A stretch of DNA of 64,000 nt from Paracoccus sediminis (GTDB taxonomy: Bacteria > Pseudomonadota > Alphaproteobacteria > Rhodobacterales > Rhodobacteraceae): the NCBI RefSeq assembly GCF_900188295.1, contig NZ_FZNM01000004.1, forward strand, positions 124,001-188,000. Direction: 5' to 3'. Of this stretch, positions 1 to 9,124 are shown piece after piece. The position numbers were made by a program, and so were the translations under genes. Below the pieces are notes generated by a model. That model was not told the DNA's origin. It ran no database searches and saw only the letters and a program-made list of their open reading frames with translations. Within the stretch, counting starts at the first letter, position 1. The number at the start of each line of letters is the position of its first letter.

Positions 1-179
1 CGGCGCACGCGGGTGCCCTGGGACGTCCCGCCCCCCGATCCCCCGGAGCCGCTGCCGCTGGGCTGCGCGGGGACGCGGCCGGCCCAGACCAGGCTGGCAG
101 CGGCGGTGCCGAATGCCGCAGTTCCCAGAAAGCCGCGGCGGGATAGGGACAGCCGGGTGCGGTCGTGGTGGGTGGTCAT
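1..179 (-). CDS. Tat-exported protein, N-terminal part only
   Basis: Reading leftwards from an ATG at 179, the frame stays open to the window edge, giving 59 codons. The N-terminus is a textbook twin-arginine signal: SRRGFLG followed by an Ala-rich hydrophobic stretch ending near VWAG. After this comes a Gly/Ser-rich segment, so the mature protein is probably exported to the periplasm in a folded form. Its start overlaps the stop of the cyclase-like gene by ATGA, so it is the last visible gene of the long minus-strand operon. The functional domain lies outside the window, and Tat dependence says nothing certain about cofactor or reaction. Confidence 0.7.
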   Translation of the reverse strand, partial: MTTHHDRTRLSLSRRGFLGTAAFGTAAASLVWAGRVPAQPSGSGSGGSGGGTSQGTRVR

Positions 180-2260
180 GACAATCCTCCTGCAAGCGGC
201 GCTGGGGCCGGGGAATGGGCTGGAAATGCAATGGGGTCGGGGGCCGGCGGCGGCGCGGCGGGACGCGCAAGGCGCGTGGCCAGCCAGCCGTCGGCGTGGC
301 AATAGACCGCCGCCCGCAACCGACCGCCCGGACCCAGGGTCAGGGTGTGCAGGCTGCGGGGCGCGGCGCCTGACGATCGCAGAACGGCCATCAGGTTCAG
401 CGCGGCGTCGGGCGACAGGCCCAGCCCCCTGGCCCAATGGCGGATCGCGGCGGCTTCATGCGCCGGATGCCAGGCGATGCCGCGTTCGGCCTGCGTGGCC
501 AGCGTCAGTTCGGGGACCACGCCGCGCGCCGGATCGATGCGGATCGCCAGCCCCGACAGCCCGCGCCGCGCCGCGGCGCGGCTGGCGATGCCTGGGATTT
601 CAGGAGTGAAGCCGTCCTGCGGATTAAGGCCCACCGCCGCGGCCAGCCGCCGGGTCGCCAGCGGATCATGGCAAGGCAGTTCCCAATAGACCTTGATCCC
701 CGCCAGACCCGGCGCGGCCAGCGCAAGGCCCATCTGCTGGGGATGGCCCGCTTGCAGTGCCCGGTCCAGCCGCATCAGGTCGGGCAGCACATCGATGCCC
801 CCCGCCGCGACAATCACCCTTGCGGCCAGGGCCAGACGGGCATCGCGGTCCGCGCCGGCCAGGGCCAGATTGCCATAGGCCTTGAGGATCGCCCCATCCG
901 GATCGTCGGTCAGGTCGAAACCGCCCCAGATCAGGAACCGTTCCCCCGGATCGGCATGGCGGGCGCAGGCCAGCAGCGGGGCAAGGCCCCTGATGAGCGG
1001 CGCGGGATCCAGGCTCAGCACCCGCGCCGCCCGGATCAGCGAAACGCGGGCCGCCCGCGCGCGCGCGCCGGGCAGCAGGCGGGGATCGCCCGCGTCGGCG
1101 GCAAGGCGCAGGGCCGGGCGGTGCCGGGGATCCAGCGTCGCCGAAAACTCGACCGGCCAGCCGCGCGCCAGGTTGGACACCGCGCGATTGGGCCAGGGCA
1201 GCGGCGCGGCCAGCACCGGGGTCAGCAGCGCGTCGCCTGCCAGCCGTGCCTGCGCCGCAGTGCGCGACGACAGGCCCAGCGCCTGCGCCAAGGTTTCAAG
1301 CGCCTGCGGGATCGCCCGCGCCGGTGGCCGGGGTAAAGACGCCGGACATTCGAGCGGCAGGGCGATCAGCGCGCGCAGGGCGGCGGCGGCGGTCAGCACG
1401 CCGCGCCCTTCGGGACTGGCATCGCCTGAAAGGGATGCCGGGTGGCGGGGCGGTGCCAGCAGGACGGCATCGGCGGGCCAGCGGCCGGGGCCGGTCATTC
1501 GCCGGCAGGCCTTGGCCAGCGACCGGGCGCCGGCCGCCGGATCCACCAGCCCGCGCGCCTGCGCCAGGGTCAAGGCATCCAGGGCGGACAGGTCGGGGGT
1601 CGCCGCGTCGGGCAGGCGGGGACGGGGATCGGGACGACCGGCAGCGTCCCAGACTTGGACTGAGGCCAGGGTCGCCACGCCGGGACCGGGCCACCAATAA
1701 GCGCGCCAATGCCCGTGATCGTCCGCCATCAGCGACAGGCGGCGCCACAGCGCGACCAGTGCCGCGCAATTGAGAGCGCCTGCCGCGGCAAGGGCCAGGG
1801 CGGCGGCGGCATCGACCTCGGGGCAGGGCTGGGACCAGCGGTCCCAGGACCGGTTCGGGCCATAGGTCGCCCAGCCGTCCACGGGATTGCCTTGCGCCAT
1901 CAGGAACCCGACCGAGGCGGACGGGGCATCCTGCCCAAGCGCCGCGAACAGCCGCAGCGCGGCCGCCGTGCTGTCGCTGTCGGGCGGAACGGCGGCGTTA
2001 TAGCCCCAGCCCCCGTCCGGTCTCTCGCAGGCGCGCAAAGCCGCCGCCGCCCGTTCGGCCCGGTGCCGGGCAGCGGCGGCCAGTGCGGGCGGCAAAAGGC
2101 CCGATCCCGCAGCCTCGGCCAGGGCAAAGCCCGCCACGGCGCCGACCCATTCGCGGCTTTCGCCGGGCCGCAGCCTAAACCCGCCCCACAGCCCGTCCCG
2201 GCCCTGCATCCCCATCAGACGGCGGGCGGTCGCTGCGGCTGGTTCCGACGGAACGGTCAT
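176..2260 (-). CDS. terpene cyclase-type repeat protein with extra C-terminal domain
   Basis: The protein is 694 aa. The start at 2260 is chosen over an in-frame ATG at 2353 because it forms an ATGA overlap with the upstream stop. The N-terminal half has alpha-toroid repeats like squalene-hopene cyclases: GLWGGF near residues 24-29 and the QW-like PDGGWGYN at 81-88, closely followed by DSDSTAAAL at 94-102, which resembles the class II cyclase DxDD acid motif but with Ser as third acidic residue. The C-terminal part (about 520-660) has alternating strands such as GIKVYWEL and is not explained by the cyclase fold; a resemblance to ABBA aromatic prenyltransferases is only a guess. No signal peptide or membrane segment is visible. 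The terpenoid role is inferred; it may be a non-catalytic repeat protein. Confidence 0.55.
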   Translation of the reverse strand: MTVPSEPAAATARRLMGMQGRDGLWGGFRLRPGESREWVGAVAGFALAEAAGSGLLPPALAAAARHRAERAAAALRACERPDGGWGYNAAVPPDSDSTAAALRLFAALGQDAPSASVGFLMAQGNPVDGWATYGPNRSWDRWSQPCPEVDAAAALALAAAGALNCAALVALWRRLSLMADDHGHWRAYWWPGPGVATLASVQVWDAAGRPDPRPRLPDAATPDLSALDALTLAQARGLVDPAAGARSLAKACRRMTGPGRWPADAVLLAPPRHPASLSGDASPEGRGVLTAAAALRALIALPLECPASLPRPPARAIPQALETLAQALGLSSRTAAQARLAGDALLTPVLAAPLPWPNRAVSNLARGWPVEFSATLDPRHRPALRLAADAGDPRLLPGARARAARVSLIRAARVLSLDPAPLIRGLAPLLACARHADPGERFLIWGGFDLTDDPDGAILKAYGNLALAGADRDARLALAARVIVAAGGIDVLPDLMRLDRALQAGHPQQMGLALAAPGLAGIKVYWELPCHDPLATRRLAAAVGLNPQDGFTPEIPGIASRAAARRGLSGLAIRIDPARGVVPELTLATQAERGIAWHPAHEAAAIRHWARGLGLSPDAALNLMAVLRSSGAAPRSLHTLTLGPGGRLRAAVYCHADGWLATRLARPAAPPPAPDPIAFPAHSPAPAPLAGGLS

Positions 2261-4533
2261 GGACCGCCCCCATCGCGCGGCGGGACGAACACGAACAGCG
2301 TGTCGCCGACATGATCGGCGGGATCGCCGAAGGGTCCGAACCCCGTGGGCCACACCCCGCGCGCCGTGACCGACAAGCGCAGGAAACCGTCGCTCGCCGC
2401 CCCGCCGCGGTCGGCGGGGATCAGGTCGTTCAGGGGCCGGGGAAAAGTCACGACACGTTCGGCCTGACCCGTCATCAGGGTGGCCTGCACGGGGGCGGCA
2501 CCCTCGCGGGTCAGGCGCACCTCGACCGCGACCATCTGGTCGGGACCGGGATCGGCGGCGGCCTGGGCCAGTTGCGGCGACAGGATCCGCAATTGCCAGC
2601 CAAAGCTGCCCGGAGGGGCAAGGGCATGGATCGCGCGCAGGGACGCGTCGGGGTCGAGGGCCGCGGTCACGCCGGTCAAAACCGGAACGACGGTGTTCCA
2701 GACCGCGCCTTCGGGCGCCGCGACCGGGCCGAAGGTCAGCGCCGTGGTGCCGCCGGGGGGCAGGGTCAGGGGAAGCGCCTCGGCGGGCCGGGCGGCCAGG
2801 ACGGCGGCGGGCAGCAAGGCGTTTTCGTCCAGCAGCAGCAACGACGCCTCGGCCCCCGCGATGGTGACGGGCTGGGCGGCGCGGTTGGTGATGTCCACGC
2901 GTTCGGGATTGATCGTCGCCGTCGGCACGGTTTCCGACAAGGGCAGCGCGCCAAGCCGCTGAAAGCTCAGGACCAAAGGCACCCGGCGCAGGGCGGCAGG
3001 GGCGCCGTCCGTGGCGGGGGTCAGCGTCACCTCGACCGATCCGGTCAGACCGACCGGGCCGGTCAGGATCGTGACCAGCAGGGCATAGTATTCCTCGGAC
3101 AGATCCAGGGTCAGGTCGAAGGGCGAGATCATGTCCACGGCCACCCCCTCTGCCCCGGCGTCGTCCTCGACCGCGATCTCCTCGGGGAAGATGGTGCGCA
3201 GGGTCAGCCGGGCGCCCGCGACGCCGCCCGCGATCACCTGGGGATGGACAAAGGCCCCGCCGCTTTGGCGCGACAGCGCGGATTGCAGCCCCGCGACGCG
3301 GGCCGGGTCGTACCAGGGTTCGGTGCGCAGCAGGACGCGCAACCGGCGGCTGCCGTCGGCTGCGGCGTACTGGACCGGCAGCATGTGCGGCAACCCGCGC
3401 GCCGCGTCATAGGCCAGCCGGAATTCGTGCGGCAGCAGATAGACGGTGTTGACGAATTCCGCCGGGCACAGCGTGCCCCATTCGCTGTCCTGCCAGTCGT
3501 CGGGCAGCGTAGCCGCCCCGGATATGGCGCGGAACACCCCCAGGTTCTGGTCCAGCGTGCGGTCAAAGAAGAACGGCACCCGGCGGGTAAAGCTGGCGGT
3601 CGCATCGCGTTCCTCGGTCTGGACGGGCCCGGCCCAGAAATCGGGAATGTCGATGATCCGCCGGATTTTCCAATGGGCCAGAAGCTGGGGCGAGATCAGG
3701 GCGCTTTTTCCGATCAGGGCCGTGCTGATCTGTCGGGCGGGGGTGGTTGCGGTCGTGCCGGGCTGCGACGCATCCGCCAGGATCGTTGCCAGGGACACCC
3801 GAAGATCCGCGGACGGGATCATCGATTCCACCGTGATGATGTCAGCGCCTGTTCTTTCCCTGGGGATACGGATCGGAAAGCGCGGCCGTTCGATCGGCTC
3901 GGCGGGCAGGGTCGGCCGTTCCTCGGGAAATGTCGGAAGGCGGGGCACCGAGACGGGTCGGGTTTCCTCGCGGACGCGATAGGACGCCGTATAGGCCGCG
4001 ACCAGGGCGCAGTCCGCCGCCGGATCGGTCATGGCCTGCACCAGTTGCGCCACCCGGTCGGGCGACAGGGGCGCCAGGATGCGCAGGCTGCCCGAAAGGG
4101 CGTCGTCGGCGATGGGGGTGGGTTCGGGCAGGACGAATTCGCCCCCCGCCCAGACGATGCGGGGCGGCCCGGACATCGTGCCCAGCGTTTCGGTGCCGTC
4201 CGGCGATCCGGCGGGCAGGGTCTGGCGCAAGGCGATGTGCAGATAGGCCGATCCGTCGATGTCCTTCAGAAATGCGACATCGGGACCAGGAAAGGTGCCG
4301 TCCCGCTGCCCCAGCGCCAGATCGGGCCGGGCAAGGCTGCGTCCGTCAATGGTCGCATACACGCGACCGTCCGCCAGCGGTTCGTCGGCCGCCCTGAAGA
4401 CCGGCGGGACGATCATCGCCATCTGCATGGTGCGCATGACGATGCCCATGTCTGCCGCCGCGCGATGCGGGCGCGGACTGATCCGAACCGGGCGGGCCGG
4501 ATCCTGAACGATGCTGAACAGCGCGTTTGCCAT
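2257..4533 (-). CDS. large uncharacterised protein, operon member of a different type
   Basis: The protein is 758 aa, with start ATG at 4533 preceded by an AGGG ribosome site and 6 bases after the previous stop. It has no signal peptide or transmembrane segment. Predicted structure is mostly beta, with many alternating hydrophobic strands and a Pro/Arg-rich linker near residues 195-230. It lacks the MLSL/MLSF head of its neighbours, so it is not clearly a member of the paralog family, although size, composition and beta-rich C-terminus are similar. It ends in a Gly/Pro tail (RDGGGP). I do not recognise the family. Its place between the paralogs and the cyclase-like gene, with translational coupling to the latter, suggests a shared task. 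Confidence 0.7.
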   Translation of the reverse strand: MANALFSIVQDPARPVRISPRPHRAAADMGIVMRTMQMAMIVPPVFRAADEPLADGRVYATIDGRSLARPDLALGQRDGTFPGPDVAFLKDIDGSAYLHIALRQTLPAGSPDGTETLGTMSGPPRIVWAGGEFVLPEPTPIADDALSGSLRILAPLSPDRVAQLVQAMTDPAADCALVAAYTASYRVREETRPVSVPRLPTFPEERPTLPAEPIERPRFPIRIPRERTGADIITVESMIPSADLRVSLATILADASQPGTTATTPARQISTALIGKSALISPQLLAHWKIRRIIDIPDFWAGPVQTEERDATASFTRRVPFFFDRTLDQNLGVFRAISGAATLPDDWQDSEWGTLCPAEFVNTVYLLPHEFRLAYDAARGLPHMLPVQYAAADGSRRLRVLLRTEPWYDPARVAGLQSALSRQSGGAFVHPQVIAGGVAGARLTLRTIFPEEIAVEDDAGAEGVAVDMISPFDLTLDLSEEYYALLVTILTGPVGLTGSVEVTLTPATDGAPAALRRVPLVLSFQRLGALPLSETVPTATINPERVDITNRAAQPVTIAGAEASLLLLDENALLPAAVLAARPAEALPLTLPPGGTTALTFGPVAAPEGAVWNTVVPVLTGVTAALDPDASLRAIHALAPPGSFGWQLRILSPQLAQAAADPGPDQMVAVEVRLTREGAAPVQATLMTGQAERVVTFPRPLNDLIPADRGGAASDGFLRLSVTARGVWPTGFGPFGDPADHVGDTLFVFVPPRDGGGP

Positions 4534-4539
4534 GATGCC

Positions 4540-6810
4540 CTACCGGATGACCACGAAGGGATCGTCGGTCCGGACCGGCGGCTCGATGATGTCGTCGGCC
4601 GATTGGCGGCCGACACGCCGCACGGTATAGACGAAGCCGCGGCGCGCGGGATCGGCGATCAGCCAGGACCAGGACTGGATCTTCCCGCCCGTGTCGGTGA
4701 ACAGCAGCGGCTTGCGCAACGAGATGCCGTTGGCGGGATCCTCATAGTCCAGCGTGACCATCACCCGCGCATAGCGGGTCCAATCCACCATCTCGGTATC
4801 GACGATCACCTCGACCGCATCGGCGCCGCTGGGTCCGACGGTGATGGTGTCGCCCAGGGTGCCGGTGTGGTCCGTCGCCGTTTCCGACCCGTTCCGGCGC
4901 AGGACGCGCACCTGATAGGCGAAGCTGGTCAGGTCGCGGTCCACCTGCCGCACCGTCCATGCGGCGCTGCGGGCGGTGCCGTTCAGCGTCAGGGTGACGC
5001 GTTCCATCAGGTCGTGGGCGGGATCGGCATAGGCGGCGGTCACGACGATCATCGACACGTCGGCGTCGAAATCGCCACGGCCGACAAAGGCGGTCGTCAC
5101 CCGCGCCTCGAACGGGCTGGTGATGGTCAGCGTCTCGGCGGCGTTTTCCTCGGGCGGAAGGGTCAGGGTGGATCCGTCCGTCATGCGGTACAGCCGGTCC
5201 ACGCGATAGGGGCGGATGGCGCCCCCCGCCGGAACCGACACGAGCCAGCTTGCGGTGGGGGCTTGCGGCGACAGGCTGACGGTCTTGACCGCGCCGCGCG
5301 CCGTCGGGTCGGGATAGGTCAGCGTCACATCGACCGACGCGACCTCGGGCGGCATGGGGGCCAGCAACAGGTCCACCTTGACCTGGCCCAATTGGGCATA
5401 GCTGATGACCAGAACCTCGCCCGTGCCCGCGTTCCAGCCCCCGGCGGGCGGATGTTCCACCGTGGCCATGGATCCGGTGAAATGGACCACGGTGCGGTAA
5501 CGGTAACTGGCCTTGGCAACCCGATCCGGTCCCATCGCCAGATCGAACCGGAACTGCTGCGGCCCGTCGTCGCGGCTGAGCCGCAATTGTTTCTGCACCC
5601 GGACCCGCTGGTTCTTGATGTCGTCGAATTCGTCGTAATCGATGAAGACGCTGACCAGCAGGATCGGATCGACCTCGAAGTTGATGTTGGGCACGACCGT
5701 CAGCGTCATCACCGGGATGTTCGGCTGCGAGAGGCTGGCATAGCGGATCGCGGCGGCGGCTTCCTGGGGCGTCAGGTCGGTGCCCAGGATGGCGTTGGCG
5801 CCGTGTTCGATCTGCACCACGTCGCGGCGGGTGATGGTGACATCGACGACCCCGGTGTCGGTCGTCATTTCGCGGAACCAGAATCCCCGGCCCTTTTCGT
5901 CTTCGCTCTCGCCCTCGGCCGGGATGGCGGTTTCGAAGAAGCTGGGCAGGATGTTGTTCTGCAGGATGGTCAGCGCCATCTTTTCCAGTTCCTGCGTCAG
6001 ATCCTCGGACGGGTCGGCGTCGCGGAAATCGCCGTCGTCGATTTCGACCGTCAGGGTGTGATGGGTTTCCCGAAAGCTGGACAGGGTGGGCGGCGCGTAC
6101 CAGACCAACCGCTGCACGAACATCCCTTGGGCGGTCATGAACTGGCGCATGAAGGACTGCTGGCGCGCTTCCTCCAGGAATTCGCGGCGGTTGCCGTTGA
6201 TTCGGATCGTCACGGCGGGAATGCGCGCGATCATCATCAGTTTCTCGTAGCGGACCTGGATCGGCAAGGCGCCCTGTTCCATGGTCTGCCGGATGAAGCG
6301 CGCTCCGCTTTGCGTCAGGTCATAGGAAAAGCTGGCGCTGTTGATGCCGGTGGCCAGGATCGGGCAGATGCCCTGCGCGGCGATCTGCAAGTCCTCTCCG
6401 AACGTGGTGGCGGTGGCGGTGCCGCCGATGAATTGCGGGGCATATCCCAATTCGGGTTCGCCGGGCCGGACGACGATGCCCAGGAACCGGAACCCCCGGC
6501 CCAGCTCCTCGGCCAGCCTTTGGCGCAGAAAGGCCCGGATGCGGTTCTGGTCGGCTTGGGCGATTTCCAGGCCCACGGTCATTTGCAAGTGGCCGCGTTC
6601 GACATCCTCGGTCGCGGGAATCGGCTGGGCGTGGTCGCGGGTATAGGCGATCAGGTCGATCATCGGGCGGCTGGCCGGGTCGCGCGGATCGCTGCGCAGG
6701 ATTTTCGGCTTGCCCGACACCATGTAGAACTTTCGCGCATTCTCGTCGTCGCGATAGATGACCACGTCCGGGACGCCGGGGACGGTAAAGCTGCCGTAGA
6801 GCGAAAGCAT
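4540..6810 (-). CDS. large paralog, family member 5 (unknown function)
   Basis: The protein is 756 aa, starting at MLSLYGSF with an AAGGA site about 9 bases upstream. The family head is visible: an Asp-rich strand (VVIYRDDEN, about residues 16-24) then an FYMV strand. The middle block includes GARFIR followed by an alternating-strand segment ending in IPAVTIRING. The C-terminal third has three beta-repeats with turns YPDPTARG, YADPAHD and YEDPANG (the last Tyr at about residue 689), spaced roughly 100 residues apart. There is no signal peptide or membrane helix. Function is unknown; it is separated by the short paralog and the phospholipase gene from the other four large copies. Confidence 0.8.
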   Translation of the reverse strand: MLSLYGSFTVPGVPDVVIYRDDENARKFYMVSGKPKILRSDPRDPASRPMIDLIAYTRDHAQPIPATEDVERGHLQMTVGLEIAQADQNRIRAFLRQRLAEELGRGFRFLGIVVRPGEPELGYAPQFIGGTATATTFGEDLQIAAQGICPILATGINSASFSYDLTQSGARFIRQTMEQGALPIQVRYEKLMMIARIPAVTIRINGNRREFLEEARQQSFMRQFMTAQGMFVQRLVWYAPPTLSSFRETHHTLTVEIDDGDFRDADPSEDLTQELEKMALTILQNNILPSFFETAIPAEGESEDEKGRGFWFREMTTDTGVVDVTITRRDVVQIEHGANAILGTDLTPQEAAAAIRYASLSQPNIPVMTLTVVPNINFEVDPILLVSVFIDYDEFDDIKNQRVRVQKQLRLSRDDGPQQFRFDLAMGPDRVAKASYRYRTVVHFTGSMATVEHPPAGGWNAGTGEVLVISYAQLGQVKVDLLLAPMPPEVASVDVTLTYPDPTARGAVKTVSLSPQAPTASWLVSVPAGGAIRPYRVDRLYRMTDGSTLTLPPEENAAETLTITSPFEARVTTAFVGRGDFDADVSMIVVTAAYADPAHDLMERVTLTLNGTARSAAWTVRQVDRDLTSFAYQVRVLRRNGSETATDHTGTLGDTITVGPSGADAVEVIVDTEMVDWTRYARVMVTLDYEDPANGISLRKPLLFTDTGGKIQSWSWLIADPARRGFVYTVRRVGRQSADDIIEPPVRTDDPFVVIR

Positions 6811-6827
6811 GTCGTCGGTCCTTTTCC

Positions 6828-7511
6828 TCAGGCTCGGTCGAATCCGGCCCAGATCACGTCTCGGTCGGCGGGCAGGCGCAGCGGCTGTTCGCGCCGGATG
6901 GTCAGCACCCCCATGGCCCGCTGGCGGGTGGTGGTGCTGGCGGTCGAAACCTCCAGTTTCACTTGCCCGTCCTGCCCCGACAGGCGCAGCGTTTCGTCCA
7001 GGATCGTGGCGCCGTCGGGATCCGTCATCCCATGCAGGGTCAGGGTCAGATGGGCCGCCCCGTCCGGCAGGCCGCGATCCCAGGCGCGGGCCAGGGCCGC
7101 GCCCGCCGCGCCCGCGGGGGCCTCTCCGTTCAGGACGATGGTGCCCCCGCGCCAGGCGGCGACCAGATTGGCCGATCCCGTTTCCGGTTCCGGGATCAGC
7201 AGGACGCGCAGGTCCAGATCCGCCTCGGCCATGGCCAGGCGCGGCGGCGGGCTGTCGGGCCGGGTCAACCGTGCCGTGATCGCCGCCAGATCCTGGGACG
7301 GCGCGTCGCCGCGCAAAGGCAGGGTCCAGAACCCGCCCAGAATCCCTTCGGCCCGGTCGCGCGGCCCGCGGCCCATGACCGTCAGCGTCGGGGGGCTGTC
7401 CGGCACCAGTTTCAGCGGCAGGACATGGTGGACATAAGCGTCGTCCGCGTCGTCGAAGACCAGCAGGTTGCCCCGCCCCGCCACCGTCCGCAGGGATGCC
7501 AGCGCGATCAT
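6828..7511 (-). CDS. short paralog with head domain only
   Basis: The protein is 227 aa. Its start at 7511 overlaps the stop of the phospholipase D gene by ATGA. Residues 16-33 (LLVFDDADD then VHHVLPL) match the head of the 750-aa paralogs (for example PVFSDHDD then FHVLP in the gene starting at 16266). It therefore looks like a minimal version lacking the long middle block. The rest is beta-rich and ends LRLPADRDVIWAGFDRA. No export signal is seen. It could cap or nucleate an assembly of the larger paralogs, but this is inference only. Confidence 0.7.
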   Translation of the reverse strand: MIALASLRTVAGRGNLLVFDDADDAYVHHVLPLKLVPDSPPTLTVMGRGPRDRAEGILGGFWTLPLRGDAPSQDLAAITARLTRPDSPPPRLAMAEADLDLRVLLIPEPETGSANLVAAWRGGTIVLNGEAPAGAAGAALARAWDRGLPDGAAHLTLTLHGMTDPDGATILDETLRLSGQDGQVKLEVSTASTTTRQRAMGVLTIRREQPLRLPADRDVIWAGFDRA

Positions 7512-9109
7512 GACGTCACCGGCAGGCCGATGTTGCCGGTCAGCATCAGGATCAGGTCCGATCCCCAGCTCTGGCGGCTGTCCACCTCGAACAACGCATC
7601 CGCCGCCAGCCGTTCGACGGTGCCCAGCGTGGGCACGGCGACCGGCGTGGCGATGCGCTGCAACGACCCTTGCGTGCCGCCTTCAGGGATGGCGAACCAG
7701 CGGGCCAGGGCGGCGGTCACGTCGGGTTCCGCTGCGCCGAAGATGCTGTCCCACAACTGGCGGCGGAACGCGGGGACGGCGGCTTCCGCCTCGTCCATGA
7801 AGGCGAAGCCGTGTTCGAAATCGGTGAACTGCGACCGGACCGAAAAGTTGGGCGATCCCACGAAACCCCATTTGTCGTCGGCGATGGCGATCTTGCAATG
7901 CACGACCTTGGCCGAATGGTTGAAGATCCCGACCCGCGCCTTTTGCGCCGCCGACAGCCCCCGCATCAGGTGGAAATTGATCGCCCGCGCCCGCGTCCAG
8001 GCGCCGATGTCGCTGGGCGGGTCGTTTGGATCGAACCGGCCTGTGACCAGCACCACGCGGAAATCGTCGTCCGCCCGCAGCCGCGCGTTCAGCGCGTCGC
8101 ACAGGGGCTGCGAGGACAGCATCTGATCCTCGACGTAGTAATAGGTTTCCGCCCCGGCGATGGCCGCGCGCCAGCCGCGATCGACGTCGAAGATACCGGA
8201 CGGCGCAAAGCTGCACTTGTCGTTCATGGGGATCGGCGACAGCCCGAACAGCGACGGAAAGTTGAACTGCGGCACGGTGCGCAACGACTGTGCGTGGATG
8301 CGCCCGGCGGACGGACGGCCGACGCTGCGCGCGGGAATGGCCATGGCGGCGGCGGTGCGGTTGTCCAGGCTGATCGCATGAACCTTGCCGCCCAGCGTGA
8401 CGGAAAAGGACAGCGGCTTGACCGGGCGGGCCTGCACCTCGTTCCACATCTCGCGCCAGAAATCGAAGGCGGGCTGCGCGCAAGGCCCGGTCAGGCGCAG
8501 CTGCACGTCGCGCCAGACCGGATCGTGCCGGTCGTTCACGCAATCCAGCCCGCCGGTGAACACCGTCATCTGGTCGTCGTTCCCGACAAGCGCCAGCTTG
8601 GTGTGGACCGCGCCCGCCGGGTGGGACAGCGTGTTGCAGGCGACCTTGTTGGCCAGCGCCGGTTCGCTGCGCAGTTCCTTGACAAAGCGCATGGTGCCAT
8701 AGCTGGTACGGAACGCCTCGGCCGCCTGAGATTGGACAATGCTTGATCCCATCATTTCCGGCGCCAGAACCCAGCCCAGCACGCGCACGTCCACCCCCGC
8801 CCGCGCCTTGGCCTTCAAAAGCGCGGTCATTTCCGCCCCGCCGGTCATCGTGTCCAACGAGAACAGCGGCGTGAACCACCAGCCCGCCAGCCACAGGATC
8901 GGGTTGCCGCCGGCGGGCAGCGCGTCGATGGCGGCCTTGAGCCTGGCGAAATAGGCCGGTCCCATCAGCAGGGGTTCGACCTCGTTCGCCATGTGGATCG
9001 GGACGACCGGGTTGGCGGTGCCGCCGCCCCCGCCGCTGCCGAAAAGGCCGCTGCCGCCCGGCGTTTCCGTGGTGAACATGTAGCGCTGCTTGTCTGTGTC
9101 GAAACTCAT
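7508..9109 (-). CDS. phospholipase D superfamily protein
   Basis: The protein is 533 aa, with GGAG 8 bases before the start. Two HKD-type halves are visible. The second is canonical: H404, K406 and D411 in VHCKIAIADDKWGFVGSPNF. The first (H169, K171) reads HTKLALVGND, with Gly where the Asp normally falls and the acid shifted two residues, followed by TGGLD. The superfamily includes phosphodiesterases acting on phospholipids, cardiolipin or nucleic acid through a phospho-His intermediate. A Gly-rich N-terminal stretch (SGGGGG) replaces any signal peptide, so the protein is probably cytoplasmic unless exported by a dedicated route. It is embedded in the paralog operon and coupled to the short paralog, which suggests it is the enzymatic component. 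Confidence 0.85.
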   Translation of the reverse strand: MSFDTDKQRYMFTTETPGGSGLFGSGGGGGTANPVVPIHMANEVEPLLMGPAYFARLKAAIDALPAGGNPILWLAGWWFTPLFSLDTMTGGAEMTALLKAKARAGVDVRVLGWVLAPEMMGSSIVQSQAAEAFRTSYGTMRFVKELRSEPALANKVACNTLSHPAGAVHTKLALVGNDDQMTVFTGGLDCVNDRHDPVWRDVQLRLTGPCAQPAFDFWREMWNEVQARPVKPLSFSVTLGGKVHAISLDNRTAAAMAIPARSVGRPSAGRIHAQSLRTVPQFNFPSLFGLSPIPMNDKCSFAPSGIFDVDRGWRAAIAGAETYYYVEDQMLSSQPLCDALNARLRADDDFRVVLVTGRFDPNDPPSDIGAWTRARAINFHLMRGLSAAQKARVGIFNHSAKVVHCKIAIADDKWGFVGSPNFSVRSQFTDFEHGFAFMDEAEAAVPAFRRQLWDSIFGAAEPDVTAALARWFAIPEGGTQGSLQRIATPVAVPTLGTVERLAADALFEVDSRQSWGSDLILMLTGNIGLPVTS

Positions 9110-9124
9110 GATCGCGCTCCGGTC

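Noticed and set aside
2311-7437. Very long open frame on the plus strand over the paralog operon
   Set aside because: It spans several supported minus-strand genes, is rich in Arg/Gly/Gln/Asp without recognisable domains, and follows from the high GC codon bias; it is an antisense shadow.
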